Assembly: GCA_963931925.1 (NCBI GenBank)
Contig: OZ007579.1
Span: 26,810,867-26,874,866, forward strand
From: Onchidella celtica
Taxonomy: Eukaryota > Mollusca > Gastropoda > Systellommatophora > Onchidiidae
Direction of reading: 5' to 3'
Length of the DNA: 64,000 bases
Shown here: positions 57,497 through 64,000 of the stretch, in pieces
How positions within the stretch are numbered: position 1 is the stretch's first letter
How the letters are laid out: each line of letters opens with the position of its first letter
Notes under the pieces: model-generated
Told to the model about the DNA's origin: nothing
The model's input: the letters and a program-made list of their open reading frames with translations, nothing else
The model's database searches: none
Translations under genes and position numbers: made by a program

Positions 57497-60400
57497 CTAG
57501 GCTCGACTAAGATAGTCGGCGATATGATTGCTGGTTCCTGGAATTGGTTGAATAACGAAGGTATACGGCTGTAAAGCCAATGCCCATCTAGACAAGCGTG
57601 GGCTGGACGAACGATTCTTTGACAAAAATGTTAGTGGCTTGTGGTCTGTCTGGATACAGAATTCTCGTCCCATGAGATAACGTCCTAATTTCTGGACGGA
57701 CCACACAATGGCAAGACACTCCCGCTCTATCACAGAATACTTTCTTTCTCTCTGCAATAACTTCCTACTGACATAACATACAGGATGGAAACATTCGTTC
57801 TTCTCCTGTAGAAGACAAGCGCCGACACCAGAGTCCGACGCATCTGTTCTGAGGATAAATTTAGATCGAAAATCGGGTAATATCAGAATGGGTGACGATG
57901 ATAATGCTGTCACCAAATTATCAAATGCTGTCTGACATTCAGACGTCCACTGGACCTTATCGGGTTGTCCCTTCTTAGTAAGGTCAGTAAGAGAAGATGA
58001 CAAGAAGGAAAAATTTGGAATGAACTTTCTGTAATAATTTAAAATTCCCACTAAGCTTCTGACTTGTTTCTTTGTTTTAGGGATTTGCAACCCTACTAAT
58101 TTGTCAATTTTTGTTGCTTCAGGTCTCTGAACATCTCTACCCACGATATGTCCTAAGAATACTATCTCTGGACATGCCAAATACATCTTTGCGGGTTTAG
58201 CAGTTAACCCAAAATGACGCAATCGTTGAAAAATTACTGTTAGTGTCTGAATATGATCAGACCATGACGACGTATGACACGCTATATCGTCAAAGAATGA
58301 CACGACATTAGGTATGTCCTTTAATACCAGTCTCATTAATCTTGCAAACGTCGCTGGCGCGTTTACCAACCCAAATGGCATGACCTTAAATTGGAATAAT
58401 CCAATGGGCGTTTGGAAAGCCGTGTATTGTTTAGACTCCTCAGTAAGAGGAATTTCCCAATAACCTTTCGTTAAATCTATCTTGGAAAACCACGTGGAAC
58501 CAGCCAATGAAGCTATTAGTTCCTCTTGAAATGGAATAGGCTCCCTGTCGCCTACCGTAATAGTGTTCAATTTTCGAAAATCAATACAGAACCGCACCGA
58601 TCCATCAAGTTTTTTCACGAGGACGATGGGTGATGAATACGGCGATGTTGACGGTTCTATCACATCTAACTTCAACATTGACTCCACTTCTTTTATAACT
58701 CTATCTCTGGAAGAAAAAGGCAGCGGATATGGTCTAAGAGATACTGGCTTATCCGAAGTCAACTTTATTTGGTGCTGGATCCCCGTAGTGCGACCCGGCA
58801 AATCTGTAACAACATCTGGGAATGACGACAACAGGGTCTCAAGTTCCCTACTCATTGAGCTCGTAAGGTCAGGGTTAAATTTTACGTCCCTGTAACCTTG
58901 TGTCGGAGTTAACTCCGGTAATTGAATTTGTACCTCTTCCTGCGCCTCGGTGTCGCTTACGTCACTGTCTAACTGGTCTACGACCCCCGTACAAGCAACA
59001 GAGAAGATACTCTCCTCTGGTTTCGTCTGTGCACACAGATACTCTGGTCTCTCATAAAATCTCTGTAGCATATTAACATGGAAAACCTTAATTGATCCAT
59101 CAATGTGGATAGCGTAATCTACCTTCGAAACAACTCGCTCAATAGCGTAAGGACCTTTCCATGTCATCAATAACTTATTATGATTCGTAGGCAATAACAA
59201 TAAAACCTTGTCTCCTGGCTTAAAAATTCTCAGTTTGGATCCTCTACCTTTATAGTTTTTTGCTCTTTTTGAAGCGATACTAGAAGCTGCCTCTGCGATA
59301 GTACGCGCTGAAGATAATCTTTCTCTTAAATCAACAAGGTACTGAAACACTGAGATTTGCTCCTTGTCTCCTGATGATGGCGACGTCATCATGTCCCGAA
59401 GAACATCGGTTGGACCCCTAGGACTACGACCATACAACATCTCAAACGGAGAGAATCCCGTTGACTCCTGACGTACCTCCCTATACGCGAATAATACTAC
59501 AGGGATATATCTATCCCAATCTTTAGGGCGATCAGCAGCTACCTTACGCAGCATCGACTTTAGCGTCGAGTTCAATCTCTCGCACATGCCATTAGCCTGC
59601 GGATGATATGGGGTGGTAGTGATGGGTTGTATGCTAAATAAGCGAAACAATTCCTTCATCATCTCCGAAGTAAATTGCGCGCCCCTATCAGACAAAATTT
59701 GTTCTGGTATTCCTACCCTAGCGAAAATTGCAAACAACGCTTCCGCGACTGCCTCCGACGTAATGGTCCGAAGAGGAACCGCCTCTGGCCATCTCGTAGC
59801 ATTACATATGACCGTTAAAAAAAATCGATTCCCCCTATCGGTAGCTGGGTGAATGGGCCCAACAAGGTCTATCGAAACCTTTTTGAACGGCTCCGAAACC
59901 GTGGGGATCTTTTGAAGAGGAGCCTGGGGTGTACGACCCTTATGCGTCGTCTTTTGGCACGCACTGCACGTCTTACAATACAATCGTACATCTCTGTGGA
60001 TGGATGGCCAATAAAAATTCTTAAGAACCCTTTCTTTGGTTCTAGCTATCCCCATATGGCCCGATAATGGGACATCATGTGCCAAATGCAATACTGTTGC
60101 AATTAGCAACGCTGGCACAACGACCTGCTTTAACATGGAAGCCACCGTGACATACTTTCGGAACAAAGTGCCCGCCTGGACAACAAAGGAAGATGAACCG
60201 TTCTTATATTTCCTCGTTTTCTCCGTTCGCGCCTCCCCAAAACATGGACTCAATGATGGATCCTCCTTTTGTAATCTCGCCAAGCGCTCTGGTGTGATAT
60301 CCAGGTTGACCGCTGGCGTTGCCAAAGGTCTAATTTTACCCTTCTCACTTACCTGTCGGCGTGTCTCGACTGCGGCACAAAAGTCAATACCTTTTGATTG

Positions 60401-60709
60401 TGACCATGCCTGCATATTCTCCTCGGAAGGGGAAACTACCCGAGATACATTACCAATGATGAGCTGGGCGCCTGGAAAAAAACCAACGACTGCTTCGACT
60501 TCCCCGCTAAGGAAAGGCGTATCAATCACTATCTTTGCCAATGGTAATTTCTCAATGGCCCCTGAAAATTGAATGCACGGGACAGTTTCACCTGTAAGCT
60601 GTGAATCCCGAATGCAGTCTCTATGCACCTCCACAACGGTAGATCCTGTATCCCGTAAAAACCGAGACCGGCTCGTCCCCAACAAACCCCGGATAAACCC
60701 TAAGACCAC
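57497..60709 (-). CDS. pol: Pol polyprotein: protease, integrase, reverse transcriptase, RNase H
   Basis: 1070 codons from the first ATG, unbroken to the stop; the true beginning lies upstream in another frame. Residues: protease D-T-G at 20-22 with LIIGN near 83-87; integrase zinc finger H211, H218, C248, C251; DD35E at D281, D341, E377; GPY/F at 519-521; RT with D745 and FFDD at 805-808 (first Asp pair intact, Tyr replaced by Phe at the X position before it); RNase H D956, E997, D1022 and D1065. Integrase precedes RT, as in the first element, though the two proteins are clearly diverged. Pol reads like an active enzyme set, in contrast to the broken gag. Confidence 0.95.
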   Translation of the reverse strand: MVLGFIRGLLGTSRSRFLRDTGSTVVEVHRDCIRDSQLTGETVPCIQFSGAIEKLPLAKIVIDTPFLSGEVEAVVGFFPGAQLIIGNVSRVVSPSEENMQAWSQSKGIDFCAAVETRRQVSEKGKIRPLATPAVNLDITPERLARLQKEDPSLSPCFGEARTEKTRKYKNGSSSFVVQAGTLFRKYVTVASMLKQVVVPALLIATVLHLAHDVPLSGHMGIARTKERVLKNFYWPSIHRDVRLYCKTCSACQKTTHKGRTPQAPLQKIPTVSEPFKKVSIDLVGPIHPATDRGNRFFLTVICNATRWPEAVPLRTITSEAVAEALFAIFARVGIPEQILSDRGAQFTSEMMKELFRLFSIQPITTTPYHPQANGMCERLNSTLKSMLRKVAADRPKDWDRYIPVVLFAYREVRQESTGFSPFEMLYGRSPRGPTDVLRDMMTSPSSGDKEQISVFQYLVDLRERLSSARTIAEAASSIASKRAKNYKGRGSKLRIFKPGDKVLLLLPTNHNKLLMTWKGPYAIERVVSKVDYAIHIDGSIKVFHVNMLQRFYERPEYLCAQTKPEESIFSVACTGVVDQLDSDVSDTEAQEEVQIQLPELTPTQGYRDVKFNPDLTSSMSRELETLLSSFPDVVTDLPGRTTGIQHQIKLTSDKPVSLRPYPLPFSSRDRVIKEVESMLKLDVIEPSTSPYSSPIVLVKKLDGSVRFCIDFRKLNTITVGDREPIPFQEELIASLAGSTWFSKIDLTKGYWEIPLTEESKQYTAFQTPIGLFQFKVMPFGLVNAPATFARLMRLVLKDIPNVVSFFDDIACHTSSWSDHIQTLTVIFQRLRHFGLTAKPAKMYLACPEIVFLGHIVGRDVQRPEATKIDKLVGLQIPKTKKQVRSLVGILNYYRKFIPNFSFLSSSLTDLTKKGQPDKVQWTSECQTAFDNLVTALSSSPILILPDFRSKFILRTDASDSGVGACLLQEKNECFHPVCYVSRKLLQRERKYSVIERECLAIVWSVQKLGRYLMGREFCIQTDHKPLTFLSKNRSSSPRLSRWALALQPYTFVIQPIPGTSNHIADYLSRA

Positions 60710-62065
60710 CTCCTGTATGACATGAATTTATAACGGGAATCTTTCTCCCACAAGGTAAAACACCGGAAGATAACAATTTCTCACAACTGGGACACTTAGA
60801 ATACTGTCCGATGTAACACACGCGGCCGCATGATGAAATTTATTAGGGGAACATGGAGTGGAGCTACCGTCTTTGCCATCCACGCTCGCCGCTATCCTAT
60901 TTGCAGGGCAATTCACGCTGATGTGATCTGCTCTTCCGCAGTTCCAACACTTTCGCGGCCCTACAATCCCGTGAAAAATGACCTACGCGTCCGCAAGTCC
61001 AACATTCCGCTCCCTGTGTTCCGCTAGACCTGGGTCCCCGTGACCCATCGCGACCGGAACTAAAGTCCCTATGCCGTCGATGATCGGCAAAGGTTACAAA
61101 CCGCCCTCGGCCATTACCGCGACCCAGCCCTCCTGCTCGGTCAAACTTACCGGCTCCACATGCAGGTGATTGATAATACCCCCTACGTTGAACCTGGGCT
61201 TGCCCATTATAGGCACCACGCTGACGTGACCTGTCTCTCTGTCCTGTCGGTGACCCCTCAACCACGGCGACGTAACCAGCATCCTGTACGTACGCCCTCG
61301 CGACTGGTTTGGACGGATGTGCCGTACGATATGCTTCCGCCAACTTTGACGCCTCCTGCACCGTCGCGGGTTCGTTTTCTTTTAGAAAAGCCACTAAATC
61401 TTTATGGCACGACGCGTACAGCTGGTCACGGATCATTAGGTCTTTCAATTTAGCAAAATCTGCGCCAACATGGGACAAGTCCAACCAATTCGTAAAATAC
61501 TCTGTCAGTCTCGCGACGAAGGCAGCAAAGTCCTCCCTGGTATCCGCACGTGCTCGCCTAAACTGCTCCCGGAAATATTCCTCCGTACGCGCAAATCGGC
61601 GAAGCAGCAAAGACTTCAGCTTATCGTAATCATGCACGTCTTCGCGCTGTAACTCTTTAAAGTACGTTAACGCTCGCCCCTGCAATAAGGATTGCTTATT
61701 CTCCCCCCCCCCCCCCATTGCAGTTGTGCATTTAGCTCGAACCTGTAAAGGCAGGCGTCTATATCGTCCTTCCGGTCGTCGAACGTCGGCAGCTTAATTC
61801 TAACACCACTTTTGTTTTGCCCCTGCCGCTCAACTGTTTCCATTGGCGCATTCTTCTTGCTTTCTAATTCCGCAATCTTTACTTGCGCCTCTATCTCCTT
61901 TAACTTTAACTCCCTTTCCTGCTCCTGAGCCTCTTTTTCTCGCTCTCTGTCCTTAGCACGCTCTTCGCGCAATTCTGCCTGCTGCTCTTTAATCCAGCCG
62001 CGTAGCTCTACTCCTTCAAGGCCAAGTTCCGAACCTACTTTCATGAGCTCACGGAGATCCGCCAT
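60616..62065 (-). pseudogene. gag: gag and gag-protease junction, split by several frame changes
   Basis: ATG at 62065 opens a coiled-coil Glu/Arg-rich segment like the one in the first element. Four frame changes follow: in a C14 run on + (61703-61716), between the two zinc knuckles (60950-60962), around 60823, and near 60655-60665 at a T5 run just before the protease D-T-G. The second frame carries capsid-like sequence and CCHC knuckle 1 (61004-60963, C-X2-C-X4-H-X4-C). Knuckle 2 (60949-60908) is in the pol frame. A further Cys-rich stretch (KCPSC near 60795) is in a third frame. One of these could be a real frameshift site; a cluster in homopolymers points to mutation or read errors. Confidence 0.8.
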
Positions 62066-63048
62066 TTCACGGATTTATTACTATACAATATGAAATGCAA
62101 TAATTGTTTATGTACTTACTCTAAGCTTATTATAACCGACGTATCCCGAGACCTGAAATTATACCACTACAATAACAAGCACTATTTTCAAATGCCATTT
62201 AGAAACACCCCTAACTGAACATTCTATAGCCTACTCTCTAACTAATTCTATGTTCATACAATGTATAGCACTATTAAATAACAACAGAGAATAGAAAAGA
62301 CAAGAATTAGGAAATTCAGTAGAAGGACCACAAGGACATCAAGGACAACGAACCAGACTAGGACAAAGACTTCTAAAAAAAATATAATGGGAAAAAAAAT
62401 GCAATCTAACTACGCCGATTACACTACAAGGTACGAACAAGAACAGAGCCTGAAAAAAAGAACGTATCTACAGATAGGTCAGAGAGGGGACAAGAGAATA
62501 CGTCTTCCTGCAGAAACAGAGAAGATATCGACGCTACAACTAAACAATCACAAAGCCCTACAGAACTGTTCACTGTGATGAACGAAGTTCCAAGTTTACC
62601 ACACCTTTTTAAAAGGATAAACTAAGTTCAACACAGCAAACCCGCGCCACCGCCCGTATAATCAATTACAACGAAAACAGCAAAAACAGAGAAAAAGACA
62701 GATGAAAAGACAGCCCTCAATCCAGGGCACAAAATTTCAGTTTTCACTTAACTTTTGAATTTTTGAGTCTAACTCCTCCCTTTAATCGGAGCTCTGGCTG
62801 CTTGACTCCTCAGGCTGGCACACACACTCTCTCTGTGAAAATTCAATCACACATTAGTACATATTTATAGTAATACATGCATCAATACATATTCATAAAT
62901 ACACATAAATTATACCATCATGAAATTTCCATTCATCCCACGAACAAAGACAACAGCACAAATTCCTAGCACAACAGAAAAACAACTAGATATGACGAAT
63001 ACACAATGTCAAAATGACTACAGGTAACTAAACGGACGAGTGTCACAA
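62066..63048 (-). other. 5' leader of the second element
   Basis: About 1 kb between the primer-binding region and the Gag ATG, including a partial copy (CGGACGAG at 63033-63040) of the primer-binding unit. No sustained ORF. It would hold the packaging signal if one exists. Confidence 0.55.
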
Positions 63049-63085
63049 CGGACGAGCCCCCAGTTTCACAACGGACGAGCTCCCA
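63049..63085 (-). promoter_or_regulatory. Primer-binding site in two tandem copies, tRNA-Pro type
   Basis: On the minus strand, one base after the LTR, TGGGAGCTCGTCCG (63085-63072) is followed 23 bases on by TGGGGGCTCGTCCG (63062-63049). The second matches the first 14 bases of the known tRNA-Pro primer-binding site; the adjacent one has one mismatch. A third, clipped repeat (63040-63033) follows. The 23-bp unit includes the LTR-end string TGTGACA. Confidence 0.8.
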
Positions 63086-63086
63086 G

Positions 63087-63791
63087 TGTCACAAATCCCA
63101 GACTGGGAGATGTAATAATTATAACAGGACAACAATCACGAACGAACACGTATAACACTTAACAGGACAACCCATCAGACTCACACATTTATTAAACATA
63201 AATATAAAGATAACAGTGCAATTACATACATTATATTATTCAATTTAACTGCCGTCCAACGGCCTTCTTTCCCTCAAGCACTCTTCCTCGGGTCCACAAC
63301 CCGGTAGTTACTTTTAAAGACACTTCGGCCTCAGCCTCTCCACTCAATGTCTTAATAACACATTAGTATTTCTTTCGCACCGCAGTCTCTCAATAGCAAC
63401 TCCCTATGGCAATAACACCTTAGCCTTCCACTAGCACCTCAACATGGCCATAGCACGTTAATAGTTCAATTCACATTAGTATCTCAATGGCACAGTATAT
63501 TAATATCACATGTAGTACATCTTAAGAGCACATTAACAATTCGATACACATCCCTGTCTGTGGCCAGACTGCCACGACTCATGCGTTCCTCCTGTCCTGC
63601 TCGACAGCTTCACTCCACTGGCCTATGCGTAGCCTTCCGCCCTATGCTGGCCTATCCCCTGTGCTAGTTAGCTTACCGCGGGTGGCGTCTCTGCCCGACC
63701 CCGGCACCTACAAGAAGAACATTACATTGGTATAATACCATACCATTCCTAACCACTTCACCCCTCATTACAAACCATGAAGCGTACACAC
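63087..63791 (-). repeat. 5' LTR of the second element (partial, interrupted)
   Basis: Aligns without gaps to 55939-56643, with three substitutions that I could see. At 63792 it stops and a TGTCAC terminus of another LTR begins. The remainder of this LTR must lie beyond the window. Confidence 0.92.
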
Positions 63792-64000
63792 TGTCACGAG
63801 TGGAGTGAGTGCAATTAAGGGGATTGCTACAGAGCGGGTGTAGAGTAAGAAGGGCTCACGGCAGACAGGTAGGGAAAGACGTGAAAGGAAGAGAGTAAAA
63901 TTAACGCACGAAGACAAGTAAGGAAAGCGTGCATGTTATGAGTGGTGGGGGTCTGAATGAGGCGAAAGCGCTGTATTACTATCACTGCAAGTTAGAAGGT
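63792..64000 (+). mobile_element. Related LTR in opposite orientation, nested in the 5' LTR
   Basis: Starts TGTCACGAGTGGAGTGAGTG, like the U3 start of the 3' LTR (TGTCACGGGTGGAGTGAGCG on the minus strand). About 200 bases later AGCGCTGTATTACTATCA and TGCAAGTTA align with AGCGCTGTACTGACAATCA and TGCAAGTTA of that LTR. Clearly more diverged than the two LTRs of the host element. It runs off the window. Confidence 0.82.

Larger units (their letters stand above)
55939..63791 (-). mobile_element. Second Ty3/Gypsy element, Gmr1-like, young; 5' LTR split by a nested insertion
   Basis: Minus-strand order: 5' LTR (63791 to 63087, cut by another LTR at 63792), tRNA-Pro-type primer-binding site, leader of about 1 kb, gag (62065 to about 60900), pol (to 57497), polypurine tract, 3' LTR (57134 to 55939). 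The shared 705 LTR bases differ at 3 positions. The base string before 55939 is GTTAC, one side of a possible 5-bp duplication. No envelope gene is visible. Confidence 0.95.

Overview
This is a repeat-rich, intron-rich, AT-biased animal nuclear window, most like a marine lophotrochozoan such as a mollusc (inference from repeat style and the PLAC8-type gene, not from a database match). There is no operon structure and there are no bacterial signals. Most of the 64 kb is transposable elements, their non-autonomous relatives, and simple or satellite repeats. Convincing coding sequence is confined to two LTR retrotransposons, one host gene and a few gene or transposon fragments.

Layout. 1-6388: the 3' part of a Ty3/Gypsy-type LTR retrotransposon on the + strand, with one unbroken Gag-Pol frame (2-4549), a polypurine tract and a complete 3' LTR (5154-6388). 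6389-37600: non-coding DNA dense in MITE-like inverted repeats, candidate Helitron ends, a tRNA-derived SINE, a LINE tail (26583-26753), degenerate tandem repeats and microsatellites, plus one orphan exon-like ORF (25689-25842). 37648-42020: a 4.4 kb minisatellite of about 104 copies of a 42-bp unit, open in four reading frames. 46277-48142: three exons of a PLAC8/cornifelin-family gene, the only clear host gene. 49300-52900: more MITEs, a complete 360-bp element with an 8-bp duplication, and a roughly 204-bp tandem repeat broken by a LINE tail. 53057-54361: a short region bounded by roughly 50-bp terminal inverted repeats that holds two exons of a FAR1/ZSWIM3-type DNA-binding domain with one in-frame stop. 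55470-55639: an exon resembling the start of KRBA2-like integrase genes. 55939-63791: a young second LTR retrotransposon on the - strand, whose two LTRs differ at 3 of 705 shared positions; a third, related LTR in the opposite orientation is inserted in its 5' LTR at 63792 and runs off the window.

Main point. Both retrotransposons carry protease, then integrase, then reverse transcriptase and RNase H. Integrase before RT is the Ty1/copia order, but the proteins are Ty3/Gypsy-like (GPY/F module in integrase). This matches the unusual Gmr1-type group first described in fish and other deuterostomes. The second copy also has a tandemly repeated primer-binding site matching tRNA-Pro. Its pol is open from the protease onward, but gag is split by several single-base frame changes.
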